Under the pieces are notes generated by a model. The model searched no databases. It was not told where the DNA came from and saw only the letters and a program-made list of their open reading frames with translations. Below are positions 53,216 to 62,022 of a DNA stretch of 64,000 nucleotides, in pieces; position 1 is the first letter of the stretch; the number at the start of each line of letters is the position of its first letter. Source of the stretch: CBDAPU01 sp965198875 (GTDB lineage: Bacteria > Pseudomonadota > Gammaproteobacteria > Eutrophobiales > Eutrophobiaceae); NCBI GenBank assembly GCA_965198875.1, contig CBDAPU010000001.1, positions 1,116,001 through 1,180,000 of the forward strand, given 5' to 3'. A program made the position numbers and the translations under genes.

Positions 53216-53344
53216 GATGCTGTTGCCGGCGAGCAGGGAAGGCGGAGCAGGTATAAATGCGGGATTTTAACATTATCCACTTTTTCAATTATTCTGTAAG
53301 ATAGGGGCAATCGAAAAATAATCCGCCCGCTCATATTAAGAGAT

Positions 53345-53956
53345 ATGATGATCCCAAACACATTAATCGTTAGCCTGATAACACTGCTGTTGCTCTGTGT
53401 CGAGTCCATCGCCGCAGGGAACATTGAAGCTGGAAAGGGCAAATCCACAACCTGTGCCGCCTGCCACGGGGCGGATGGTAATAGCGCCAACCCCACCTGG
53501 CCAAACATTGCCGGACAACACGCCGAGTATATCGCCAAGCAGTTACATGATTTCAGATCCGGCGCCCGGAAGAATGATCAGATGTCGCCCATGGCCCTGG
53601 GGCTCTCTGATCAGGACATTGAAGATCTGTCCGCCTATTATGCAGCGCAGGAAGCCAGGCCCGGCGTCACGCAACCTGAGCATATCGAACTGGGTGAACG
53701 TCTTTACCGGGCCGGTGACGCCCAGAGGGGGCTGGCCGCCTGTATGGCGTGTCACGGCCCCAACGGGATCGGTAACCCAGCGGCGAATTACCCCAGGATC
53801 AACGCACAACATGCCCTCTACACCGAATTAGATCTCAAGGCATTCAAGGCGGAAGAGCGAGATAACGATCCCAACAACATCATGCGGGATATCGCCAGCA
53901 GGCTGTCCAATGACGATATAAAAGCCATCGCTGATTATCTTCAGGGCCTGCATTAG
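53345..53956 (+). CDS. Dihaem cytochrome c4
   Basis: A 203-aa periplasmic dihaem cytochrome: signal peptide (TLIVSLITLLLLC to SIAAG), then two homologous domains each with a CXXCH haem site (CAACHGADGN near residue 37; CMACHGPNGI near residue 137). Distal methionines are available in MSPMALGL and the C-terminal domain. It shuttles electrons to terminal oxidases. It lies upstream of the cytochrome c maturation genes resB and ccsA. Confidence 0.95.
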   Translation: MMIPNTLIVSLITLLLLCVESIAAGNIEAGKGKSTTCAACHGADGNSANPTWPNIAGQHAEYIAKQLHDFRSGARKNDQMSPMALGLSDQDIEDLSAYYAAQEARPGVTQPEHIELGERLYRAGDAQRGLAACMACHGPNGIGNPAANYPRINAQHALYTELDLKAFKAEERDNDPNNIMRDIASRLSNDDIKAIADYLQGLH

Positions 53957-54026
53957 GCCGAAAAAAACATGCCGGTTGTTGGCCTCCATCCTCTTAATCC
54001 CTGTTGATTGCTGGCTGGCGTGAACC

Positions 54027-56006
54027 ATGCTGGCCCCTCCGTCATTGAGCATGAACGCTCTCTTGCGCTTTCTGGGCTCCATGAACTTGGCGATCACCTT
54101 GTTGCTCTCCATTGCCCTGGCCTCTGTTATTGGCACCATACTGAAGCAGAACGAGCCTTATCAAAATTATATCGTTAAGTTTGGCCCTTATTGGCATCAC
54201 GTTTTTGAACAACTGGGTTTATACGATATTTATGCGGCGAGCTGGTTCATACTCATCCTGGCGTTTCTGGTTATCTCCACCAGCATCTGTCTTTATCGCA
54301 ATACCCCCAGGATGCTCGCCAGCATCCGGCACTATCAGGAAAACAGGCGGGAAGAGCAGCTTGTTGCGCTACCCAATCACCTCAGGCATGAAACCGCCCT
54401 GTCCCCTGATGAGACGGTGGCCCGGTTGTCCGCCTACCTTGCGCGCCTGGGGTTTAAGATAAAGACCAGAGAGCGCGCCGGCGTCACCACCCTGGCGGCA
54501 ATGAAAGGCGCCGCTAATCGCTTTGGTTATATCTTCACGCATTTGGCCATCGTGATTATCTGTATCGGCGGTTTGCTGGACAGCAACGTGCCGCTGAAAA
54601 TGAAGTCGCTGCGCGGCGAGCTGGTTGCCGAGACAAAAGACCTGCCCTTAAATGAGATCCCGGAGAAGAGCACATTGGCCGCTGATAATCCCTCCTTTCG
54701 TGCCAGCGTCTCCATCCCTGAAGGACGGGCTGTGAATGCGGCCTTCATCAATCTTGGCGCTGGCTATCTGGTACAGGAGTTGCCATTCACCCTTTTCGTT
54801 AAGGATTTTCGCATTGAACATTACCCAAGCGGCCAGCCCAGATCCTTCGAGAGCGATTTAATCCTCAAGGACGGCGATCATCACATTGAACAAACCATCG
54901 CCGTGAATCACCCGTTAACTTATCAAGGCTACACCATCTATCAGGCCAGCTTTGCTGATGGCGGCTCAAAATTAAACCTTAACCTGCATGACCTGACCGC
55001 CCCGGGCAATGCGCCCGAGGCGCGGCGGGCGGTGGTGGATCAGGCCTTCGAGATGCAGCATGGGGGCAGGCGGCTCAAGTTTGAAATGGTGGAGTTTCGA
55101 AAGTTTAACATTTTCGAAAATACCGACCCGGAGGTGGATAAGCCGTTCCGTGACTTTGGGCCAAGCGTGACATTCAAGATCCGGCAAACGGACGGCAGTG
55201 CCAGGGAGTATTTGAATTACATGTATCCGGTGGTAGTCAATGGGCGCGAGTTTCTATTAAGCGGCGTTCGTTCGGCGTTGTCCGAGGACTATCAGTACCT
55301 GCACATACCGGCGGATGATGATGGCGGCGCATCAAGGTTTATGCAGTTCCTCAGCATGCTAAATGATGAGGAGAAGCTGAAAGGAATCTACATGGAAAAA
55401 CAACACCTGCTCATCGCCGACAGCGGCCTGGCGGGGAGCATATCAGCGCCGGAGATCAGCCACATCATCTTGCGATTGACCCGACTTTTTCTCAATGGCG
55501 GGCCCGCCGCCCTGCAACATCACCTTAACTCAAACGCAGAGCCGTCAATCAAGCAGGCCCTGAATAACGCCTCCATGAAGATCCTGCAATTCGGTTTACA
55601 GCAAGCATACCAGGCCATGCTCGAAGAGCGGGGCGAGGACACCGACAACCTCTCTGCACGGGATGTTGATTTTCTGAATGACGCCATCATTGCCCTGTCC
55701 GCCCTGCATGATTATGGCTCACCTTATTATTTGGAACTGGTTGACTTTGAACACATCGAGGCCACCGGCTTGCAAATCACGCGCTCACCGGGCGCCAAGT
55801 GGGTGTATAGCGGTTTCGCCATGCTCACTGTGGGCGTGTTTTTACTGTTTTATGTGCCCCATCAACGGCTCTGGTCGCACATAAAATCAACCGGGCCTAA
55901 TACCGAGATATTGCTGGCCGGCACAAGAACACGTCATCAACACGATTTTAATCGCTATTTCTCGCAGATCTCGCATACAATAAAACACCTGTTGCCAGCG
56001 GCATGA
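54027..56006 (+). CDS. resB: Cytochrome c biogenesis protein ResB/CcsB
   Basis: A 659-aa membrane protein of System II cytochrome c maturation. N-terminal helices include SMNLAITLLLSIALASVIGT and WFILILAFLVISTSICL, a third helix follows (FTHLAIVIICIGGLL), then a large periplasmic domain and a C-terminal helix (YSGFAMLTVGVFLLFYVPH). With CcsA it holds haem and apocytochrome for ligation. Its length fits proteobacterial ResB. The likely start is Met1 or Met9 (54051). Confidence 0.93.
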   Translation: MLAPPSLSMNALLRFLGSMNLAITLLLSIALASVIGTILKQNEPYQNYIVKFGPYWHHVFEQLGLYDIYAASWFILILAFLVISTSICLYRNTPRMLASIRHYQENRREEQLVALPNHLRHETALSPDETVARLSAYLARLGFKIKTRERAGVTTLAAMKGAANRFGYIFTHLAIVIICIGGLLDSNVPLKMKSLRGELVAETKDLPLNEIPEKSTLAADNPSFRASVSIPEGRAVNAAFINLGAGYLVQELPFTLFVKDFRIEHYPSGQPRSFESDLILKDGDHHIEQTIAVNHPLTYQGYTIYQASFADGGSKLNLNLHDLTAPGNAPEARRAVVDQAFEMQHGGRRLKFEMVEFRKFNIFENTDPEVDKPFRDFGPSVTFKIRQTDGSAREYLNYMYPVVVNGREFLLSGVRSALSEDYQYLHIPADDDGGASRFMQFLSMLNDEEKLKGIYMEKQHLLIADSGLAGSISAPEISHIILRLTRLFLNGGPAALQHHLNSNAEPSIKQALNNASMKILQFGLQQAYQAMLEERGEDTDNLSARDVDFLNDAIIALSALHDYGSPYYLELVDFEHIEATGLQITRSPGAKWVYSGFAMLTVGVFLLFYVPHQRLWSHIKSTGPNTEILLAGTRTRHQHDFNRYFSQISHTIKHLLPAA

Positions 56007-56014
56007 GCAACCCA

Positions 56015-56030
56015 ACCCCCGTTTGGGGGT
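56015..56030 (+). repeat. Short hairpin between resB and ccsA
   Basis: ACCCCC (56015-56020) and GGGGGT (56025-56030) enclose a GTTT loop. It has no T-run, so it is more likely an mRNA processing or stability element than a terminator. Confidence 0.4.
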
Positions 56031-56054
56031 CATAATGATGGGGCTTTATAACCG

Positions 56055-57224
56055 ATGACGTCCGAGACGATCACACACAACATGGCGCTGCCGGGCGGGC
56101 GGCGGCAATTCGCTTATGTGGATTATTGCTGGATGGCGTTAATGCTGTCTGGCTTTGGTTTTGTATCTCTCCACTACCGGCAATACATGGACAACTATGA
56201 GCTCATCATATTGGCCTGCTCTGTCGCCACCCTGTCTTATCTCGGCGTCATCTGGCCTGAGCTCAGACGCCTTTCCCTCATCGTTTTCACGCTCTCGTTG
56301 CTGTCCGTTTATATTTACGATGCAGACCTCGCACAGGCGGAGCAGGCGTTCCTGCTCAGGTATTTCCTTGCCAGCCAGTCCGCCATTATGTGGATGAGCT
56401 TTCTTTTCGTGCTGGCCACATTGACTTACTTTCTCGCCCTGTATAGCGGCTCCACCTTTGCCGGCGCAACGGCAACGGCGCTCACCTGGTCGGGGGTTGC
56501 CGCAGGATTGATCGGTATGCTGGTGCGTTGGCATGAGTCCTACCTGATCAGCCCCGATGTTGGTCATATCCCGGTCAGTAATTTATATGAGGTCTTCATT
56601 TTATTTTGTGTGATCACCGCCGTTATTTACCTGCATTATGAAAGGCGATGGCGGAGCAAATCATTGGGCGGTTTCGTATTGCTCGTGATCAGCGCCGCCG
56701 TGGGATTTTTATTATGGTATACCTTTGACAGGGGCGCCCATGAGATCCAGCCGCTGGTGCCGGCCCTGCAAAGTTACTGGATGAAAATACACGTGCCGGC
56801 GAATTTTATCGGCTACGGTTGTTTTAGCATTGCCGCCATGCTGGGCGTCGCCTATTTGCTCAAAGGCGGTGATAGCGAAAGGCAGGCCGGCGGTGTGCTG
56901 GCAAGGTTGCCGTTACGCACCGACATGGACGATATGATGTACAAGTCCATCGCCCTGGGGTTTGCATTCTTCACCATCGCCACCATTTTAGGCTCTCTGT
57001 GGGCGGCTGAGGCATGGGGTGGATATTGGTCATGGGATCCGAAAGAGACATGGGCGCTGATCGTATGGCTGAACTACGCCGCCTGGTTACACATGCGAAT
57101 GAGCAAGGGCTGGCAAGGCGCTGCGATGGCTATCTGGGCGATAATTGGTCTTCTCATTACCCTGTTTGCTTTTTTGGGTGTTAACATGTTTCTCTCCGGG
57201 CTACACTCTTATGGCGAATTATAA
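56055..57224 (+). CDS. ccsA: Cytochrome c biogenesis protein CcsA (ResC)
   Basis: A 389-aa polytopic membrane protein of System II. The periplasmic WWD-type haem-handling motif WGGYWSWDPKETWALIVW is near residue 322. Flanking histidines (for example in LNYAAWLHMR) are candidate haem ligands. About ten hydrophobic segments are visible. It follows resB by 48 bases, and the pair forms the complete core of the System II synthetase. Confidence 0.94.
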   Translation: MTSETITHNMALPGGRRQFAYVDYCWMALMLSGFGFVSLHYRQYMDNYELIILACSVATLSYLGVIWPELRRLSLIVFTLSLLSVYIYDADLAQAEQAFLLRYFLASQSAIMWMSFLFVLATLTYFLALYSGSTFAGATATALTWSGVAAGLIGMLVRWHESYLISPDVGHIPVSNLYEVFILFCVITAVIYLHYERRWRSKSLGGFVLLVISAAVGFLLWYTFDRGAHEIQPLVPALQSYWMKIHVPANFIGYGCFSIAAMLGVAYLLKGGDSERQAGGVLARLPLRTDMDDMMYKSIALGFAFFTIATILGSLWAAEAWGGYWSWDPKETWALIVWLNYAAWLHMRMSKGWQGAAMAIWAIIGLLITLFAFLGVNMFLSGLHSYGEL

Positions 57225-57333
57225 CGGTCACGCATTTAAGGGCGCCTTTGAAACCCTGTTGGCGGGCGGGTATGTTGAGATGCGTCTACAAAGGGCTTGT
57301 TTTTAACCACCTGAACACGGGATAACGCACATC

Positions 57334-57957
57334 ATGGGTTTTTCAAGGTCATTAACAGCAACGATTTTCACGTTGTTTCTCCTCGGCAACCTCTCCCACG
57401 CACAGCCACTGGATGACGCCTACTCCACAATCAAGCCGGCCCAACCCACTCACTCCGGCGATAAAATAGAGGTGGCGGAGATTTTCTGGTATGGCTGCCC
57501 CCATTGCTTCAGTCTTGAGCCACATATTCATGCCTGGAAGCAGGCCCTGGCGGATGACGTTGCCTTTCGTCTTGTTCCCGGGGTGCTCAATCAAAGCTGG
57601 ATCCCCCATGCCAGGGCCTTTTATGCTGCACAAAAAATGGGGGCGCTGGAGACATTACACACGCCGTTGTTTCAAGCCCTGCACCAGAAGAGCAGGAAAA
57701 TCTTTAACCGCGACAGCCTTATCGACTTTGCGGAAGAAGTCGGCATCGATAAAAAAGAGTTTATAAAACATTACGACTCCAACGAAACCGAAATCAAGGT
57801 AAAACAGGCGTTTTTATTGGCGCGAAATATCAGATTAACCGGGGTTCCCGCCGTTATGGTCAACGGCAAATACCTGGTATCAGCATCCAGGGCCGGCTCA
57901 TTCGAAAACATGTTGGCGGTGATCAATCACCTCATTGATCTGGAACGGGCTCAATAA
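57334..57957 (+). CDS. dsbA: Thiol:disulfide interchange protein DsbA
   Basis: A 207-aa periplasmic oxidoreductase that forms disulfides in secreted proteins. It has a signal peptide (IFTLFLLGNLSHA), the active site CPHC in FWYGCPHCFSL (near residue 55) and the cis-proline loop TGVPAVMVNG. Located after the cytochrome maturation genes, it may also help oxidise or handle apocytochrome thiols. Confidence 0.95.
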   Translation: MGFSRSLTATIFTLFLLGNLSHAQPLDDAYSTIKPAQPTHSGDKIEVAEIFWYGCPHCFSLEPHIHAWKQALADDVAFRLVPGVLNQSWIPHARAFYAAQKMGALETLHTPLFQALHQKSRKIFNRDSLIDFAEEVGIDKKEFIKHYDSNETEIKVKQAFLLARNIRLTGVPAVMVNGKYLVSASRAGSFENMLAVINHLIDLERAQ

Positions 57958-57977
57958 CCATTCTCCCTGCAAGAGCC

Positions 57978-59183
57978 TCAGGCGGGTGATGTTTGCAGGC
58001 CCACCGGCGCATCCTTGATCGGCCAATGAAGGGCGGCGGATATCACGCCCAGCAATATGGCGATCTGCCAGATCGGCGTATATGAGCCGGTGACGTCAAA
58101 AACATAACCGCCCAACCAGGCGCCGATAAAGCTGCCTAGCTGGTGGCTGAAAAACACGATCCCAAACAGAGTGCCGATATAGCGGGCGCCAAATATCTCT
58201 GCGATCAGCGCACTGGTCAGCGGCACGGTGCCTAGCCACAACAACCCCATGGCGGCGGCGAACAGTAATACGGAGACCTGGCTTAATGGAAAAGCCAGGA
58301 ACAAGGCAATGACGATGGCACGCCCCAGATACAGGCTGCTTAATAGATATTTTTTTCGATAGTATCTGCCGCAAGCGCCGAACGCATAGGTGCCAATGAT
58401 ATTAAAAAACCCGATGAGCGCGAGGGCAACCATAGCGATGGTCGGCGTCATGGACTGATCCTTGAGGAATGCGGGCAGGTGAGTGGCAATAAACGTCACA
58501 TGGAAACCACAAACCAGAAACCCCATGTTCAGCAACCAGTAACCGGAATGTGTGCCGGCCAGTCTCAGCGACGCCGACAGGGAGACTTCCTTCTCATCCG
58601 GCCCTGCCGTCACCTCCCCGGGTACGCCCTTAAAATACAGGGAAAACAAAGGCACCAACAGCGCACAGGCAGCGAGGATCAACAACGCCATCGCCCAACC
58701 GTATAAGCCAATAAAAAGCTGGCTGGCAGGGACAAAGGAGAACATGCCGATAGAGCCGCCGGCGGAGACAATAGCAAAAGCAAGACTGCGCTTCTCTGCA
58801 GGCACCATGCGCCCCACGGCGCCTAACACCACCGTAAACGTAGTACCGCTCATGCCAAGCCCGATCAGTGCGCCCAAACTCAAATAGAGCCCCCCTGAAG
58901 AGGTGGTATAGACGGTCAACACCAACCCGGAGATATAAAGAAGGCTACAGATAATCAACACCCGAAAACTGCCGTATTTATCTGCGAGCAGGCCAGCAAC
59001 CGGCTGCGCCAGGCCCCAGATCAGGTTCTGTATCGCAATGGCGAGGCCAAAGACTTCTCGAGTGATGTCCAGCCCCGTGACAAGCGGTTGCAAAAACAAA
59101 CCAAAGGATTGCCGGATCCCCATGCTGGCGGCAACAATGGCGCCGGCGACAAACATCAGCAACATAAATTGAGAGCGATGCAT
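57978..59183 (-). CDS. Major facilitator superfamily transporter
   Basis: A 401-aa twelve-helix MFS carrier. IRQSFGLFLQPL and the loop motif GLLADKYGSFRVLI (about 66-79, the A-motif) are clear, with the central loop around residues 195-215. The general pattern resembles oxalate/formate-type or monocarboxylate carriers, but the substrate cannot be told. It converges on dsbA and has no operon partner. Confidence 0.85.
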   Translation of the reverse strand: MHRSQFMLLMFVAGAIVAASMGIRQSFGLFLQPLVTGLDITREVFGLAIAIQNLIWGLAQPVAGLLADKYGSFRVLIICSLLYISGLVLTVYTTSSGGLYLSLGALIGLGMSGTTFTVVLGAVGRMVPAEKRSLAFAIVSAGGSIGMFSFVPASQLFIGLYGWAMALLILAACALLVPLFSLYFKGVPGEVTAGPDEKEVSLSASLRLAGTHSGYWLLNMGFLVCGFHVTFIATHLPAFLKDQSMTPTIAMVALALIGFFNIIGTYAFGACGRYYRKKYLLSSLYLGRAIVIALFLAFPLSQVSVLLFAAAMGLLWLGTVPLTSALIAEIFGARYIGTLFGIVFFSHQLGSFIGAWLGGYVFDVTGSYTPIWQIAILLGVISAALHWPIKDAPVGLQTSPA

Positions 59184-59384
59184 AGGTTCCGCCTATTCTA
59201 CGCAATCAGAAAAACTCGTACGCAAACTATTGCCCCAAACAAAGCATGGTATTTACAAAGCAAGCGATCAACGGGCAATCATGCGGAGCGCGCGCCATGA
59301 CCAACCCGCAATGGCCAGCTACCGCGAAAAAGTGCTGTGGCGCCCAAAGCGCTTATCTGCACTGAGGTAACAACACCGCCTCGA

Positions 59385-59783
59385 CTAGCTTTCGTTGTTC
59401 CGACTACGCCATGCCCGCCAATGGCCATCAAGGTCCTTGACATGGGTGTAACCCAGCGCAAGGAGAATACGCCGAGCTATGGCGGCGCGTCTGCCGCTGT
59501 AGCAATAGATCACCAATTCGGTGTTCCGCTCTTCCGGTAATGCTGCTAATCGATTGCGTAACTGCTCGTATGGCAGATTAACGGCCCCGGGTACGTGCCC
59601 CTGTGAATACTCCTTTGCCGAACGGACATCGAGGATCACCGGCGCATCCCCGGCCTTAATCCTCTCAGCCAGCACTGCACCACTGATCCTGCCGATCTCG
59701 CCAGTCTGCACCGCCATGGGCAAGAACATAAAAGCGAAAACCACTGTCGGCGCTATTTTTAAGGCAAACGAGGCATGAGACAT
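59385..59783 (-). CDS. Periplasmic rhodanese-like protein
   Basis: A 132-aa single-domain rhodanese. An N-terminal signal peptide (IAPTVVFAFMFLPMAVQ) indicates export. VILDVRSAKEYSQGHVPGA is the CH2A-like motif, and the active-site loop is CYSGRR with catalytic Cys near residue 103. Rhodaneses transfer sulfane sulfur; a periplasmic form fits sulfur metabolism or thiosulfate handling. It does not adjoin other sulfur genes. Confidence 0.88.
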   Translation of the reverse strand: MSHASFALKIAPTVVFAFMFLPMAVQTGEIGRISGAVLAERIKAGDAPVILDVRSAKEYSQGHVPGAVNLPYEQLRNRLAALPEERNTELVIYCYSGRRAAIARRILLALGYTHVKDLDGHWRAWRSRNNES

Positions 59784-59972
59784 GTTTTTAATACTCCACT
59801 ACCCATCAAATCAAGGACATTGACCTGCAACAGGCGAAGACAACACCCGTGCGAGCCGCATTGCCCGTAGTACAGGGGGCGTTAAACCCGTGTCCCATTA
59901 AGTAAACCCAACACCCCCTGATCGCCCGGGACGCCATGACGGCGAGCCGTCTTTAGCAAGATAGCGGCGTGA

Positions 59973-60000
59973 GGGTGCGCTTTGAAGAGAAGGCGCACCC
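59973..60000. repeat. 8-bp inverted repeat upstream of the cytochrome c5-like gene
   Basis: GGGTGCGC (59973-59980) and GCGCACCC (59993-60000) flank a 12-base loop, about 53 bases upstream of the -35 element. It may be an operator or RNA hairpin. Confidence 0.4.
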
Positions 60001-60052
60001 CAAGCCTGCTTTGGCAATCCTCAACCAACTTGCGCCTTTTTTCAAGTGGTTG

Positions 60053-60081
60053 TTTTCAGCGTTTGCCACAGGCGGTATACT
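60053..60081 (+). promoter_or_regulatory. Probable sigma-70 promoter of the cytochrome c5-like gene
   Basis: TTTTCA (60053-60058) and TATACT (60076-60081) are 17 bases apart, 55 bases before the start codon. The -10 hexamer is near consensus. Confidence 0.55.
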
Positions 60082-60136
60082 GCGCCCAACTGGCGTGCTC
60101 AGATGAAGACAATTCAACCGACTCAGAGGATCAGCA

Positions 60137-60637
60137 ATGGGCTCAGAACAAGATAGAGTGTTTTTTTACAATTATTCCATCATCATTGGCATATTAGCCG
60201 TGATGATCCTGGTGCTTTTGCTACTGGCCCGTCACTTAGGCATTGATGAAGACGCCATCGCCGTTAAGCAATCAACAAAAGTAGCCGCTAACACGGCCCC
60301 TGTCGGGGTGGTCAATATCGCCGGTGAGACAGAGGTGAAGATGATAGTTGCAACAGCAGAGCCCGCCAGTGATGAGCCGGTTGATATGGGAGAGCGGGTT
60401 TATCAGGGGCTTTGTATCACCTGTCACAATGGCCTGCCCGGCATTCCCAGGACTGGTGATGTGCTGGCGTGGGCGCCTCGCATCGCACAGGGCAACGCCC
60501 TGCTCTATGAACGTGCGATCAAGGGGTATATCAGCGAGGGGGGCACGATGGCCATGCCGGCAAAAGGCGGCAACATGGCCCTGAGTGATGAAGAGGTCAA
60601 AGCGGCCGTGGACTACATGGTGGCCAACAGCCAGTAA
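60137..60637 (+). CDS. Membrane-anchored cytochrome c5-like protein
   Basis: A 166-aa protein with an uncleaved-looking N-terminal helix (SIIIGILAVMILVLLLLA, about 14-31), a linker of about 55 residues and a single-haem domain. The haem site is CITCHNG (about 96-102). A later Met in GGTMAMPAKGGNMALSDEEV is the probable sixth ligand; the C-terminal VDYMVANS is typical of c5. It would pass electrons at the periplasmic face. AGAGGAT lies 6 bases before the ATG. Confidence 0.9.
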   Translation: MGSEQDRVFFYNYSIIIGILAVMILVLLLLARHLGIDEDAIAVKQSTKVAANTAPVGVVNIAGETEVKMIVATAEPASDEPVDMGERVYQGLCITCHNGLPGIPRTGDVLAWAPRIAQGNALLYERAIKGYISEGGTMAMPAKGGNMALSDEEVKAAVDYMVANSQ

Positions 60638-60649
60638 CAGGTCGGCTTC

Positions 60650-60874
60650 ATGGAAATAGTTTATTACCAGCTGGGAATTTTTTTTAGTATCGTCATCGCT
60701 GCCTCAATGTTCGGGCGCTTTGGTTTGTATTTGGCTATTTTTCTGGCCGTTGCCCTGACATTAACTCACGTTATTGTACCTTGGTTAGCGGTAATCCAGT
60801 GCTTTACGGTTTTTATGGCACCGCATGTGGGGAGATGGATAGTCCGAGAAAATCAAGCGGGCAAAACGAAATAA
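60650..60874 (+). CDS. Small membrane protein of unknown function
   Basis: A 74-aa protein with two or three hydrophobic stretches (about 6-22, 24-42 and 45-60) and a short basic C-terminal tail. It is visibly more AT-rich than its neighbours. It lies 12 bases after the cytochrome c5-like gene and is probably cotranscribed. I do not recognise the family; an accessory subunit or anchor for the cytochrome is conceivable. Confidence 0.65.
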   Translation: MEIVYYQLGIFFSIVIAASMFGRFGLYLAIFLAVALTLTHVIVPWLAVIQCFTVFMAPHVGRWIVRENQAGKTK

Positions 60875-60890
60875 GCCACCGGCCACGCCC

Positions 60891-61979
60891 TTATTCGATA
60901 TTGCTCATCGCCTTCTCGGAGATATTGCGCCATGGCCGGTAGAGCGCCCTGAAGTCTTCATAGGATGCATAAACCCGCTTAAAATCCGCATCTCTCTGCG
61001 CCTCAGCCATCAGGGTCGCCTGCGTGATCTTACGTAATTCAGCGAGCACATCGTCAGGATAGGGTAGTACCTGCACGTTCTTTTTCATCGCCAGCTCGTC
61101 CAGCGCCTTGCTGTTGTGGTATTCCATGGCGCTGTAGGTCCAGTCACTGGTAGCGCCGGCGGCCTGTCTCACCATCATTTGCAGATCCGCCGGCAGGCTG
61201 TCCCAGGCGGGTTTATTGATGAGCAACTCCAGCTCCGTGCCGGGCTCATGCCAGCCGGGGTAGTAGTAATAATCGGCCGCACGGTTTAGCCCCAGGCGCA
61301 GATCATGCAGTGGGCCTACCCATTCCGTGGCGTCAATGGCGCCGCGCTCCAATGCCGTGTAGAGCTCACCGCCTGACATGAGGATGGGGTTGCCGCCGGC
61401 CTTGGCCAAGACCTTGCCGCCCAGACCCGGGATCCGCATACGCAATCCTTTTAGATCATCAATGGATTCGATCTTTTTATTAAACCAGCCGCCCATCTGC
61501 ACACCGGAATTGCCGATGGGTAACGCCATCACATTAAACGGCTCATAAAGCTCGTTCCATAATTGCAGTCCGCCGCCGTGGTAGAGCCAGGCCTTGACGC
61601 CCTTCACATCCAGGCCAAAGGGCACGGTTGAGAAAAATTGCGCCGCCGGTACCTTTCCGGCCCAGTAGTAGGAGGCGCCGTGGCCCATCTCTGCCGCCCC
61701 TTGTGAGACTGCATCGAAAACCTGCAAGGCGGGCACCAGCTCACCACCGGCGAAAACAGTGATCTGTAGCCGGCCATTACTCATGATCCGCACATGCTCG
61801 GCAAAACGCGCCGGCGCTTCCTGAAAGATGGGCAGGTTAGCAGGCCAGGTGGTCACCATCTTCCAGCGGTAGACTGCACCGGGATCAACAACATCATCAC
61901 CACCGCCGCTTTGCTCGCCGCCACAGGCGGTGAGCGTCAGCGTGAATAGCAAGGCGCCCAGGCGGTTTTTTATATTCAT
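60891..61979 (-). CDS. TRAP transporter substrate-binding lipoprotein (DctP family)
   Basis: A 362-aa DctP-type binding protein with a lipobox (TLTLTACGG, Cys about residue 19), so it is lipid-anchored, unlike most soluble TRAP receptors. WKMVTTWPANLPIF and the QGAAEMGHGASYYWAGK loop resemble the alpha-keto acid-binding TakP branch. MRIPGLGGKVLAKAGGNP contains the Arg that usually binds the substrate carboxylate. No DctQ or DctM gene is adjacent in this window. The substrate is unknown, probably an organic acid. Confidence 0.87.
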   Translation of the reverse strand: MNIKNRLGALLFTLTLTACGGEQSGGGDDVVDPGAVYRWKMVTTWPANLPIFQEAPARFAEHVRIMSNGRLQITVFAGGELVPALQVFDAVSQGAAEMGHGASYYWAGKVPAAQFFSTVPFGLDVKGVKAWLYHGGGLQLWNELYEPFNVMALPIGNSGVQMGGWFNKKIESIDDLKGLRMRIPGLGGKVLAKAGGNPILMSGGELYTALERGAIDATEWVGPLHDLRLGLNRAADYYYYPGWHEPGTELELLINKPAWDSLPADLQMMVRQAAGATSDWTYSAMEYHNSKALDELAMKKNVQVLPYPDDVLAELRKITQATLMAEAQRDADFKRVYASYEDFRALYRPWRNISEKAMSNIE

Positions 61980-62022
61980 GAAGGTCTCCTCTCTTAAAGC
62001 CCTTATTTATTTTGTGGGGCCA

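Larger units (their letters stand above)
59784..60136. other. Spacer between the rhodanese and cytochrome c5-like genes
   Basis: These 353 bases separate divergent genes. They contain an 8-bp inverted repeat (59973-60000) and a probable promoter for the cytochrome gene (60053-60081). No other gene was recognised. Confidence 0.5.
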
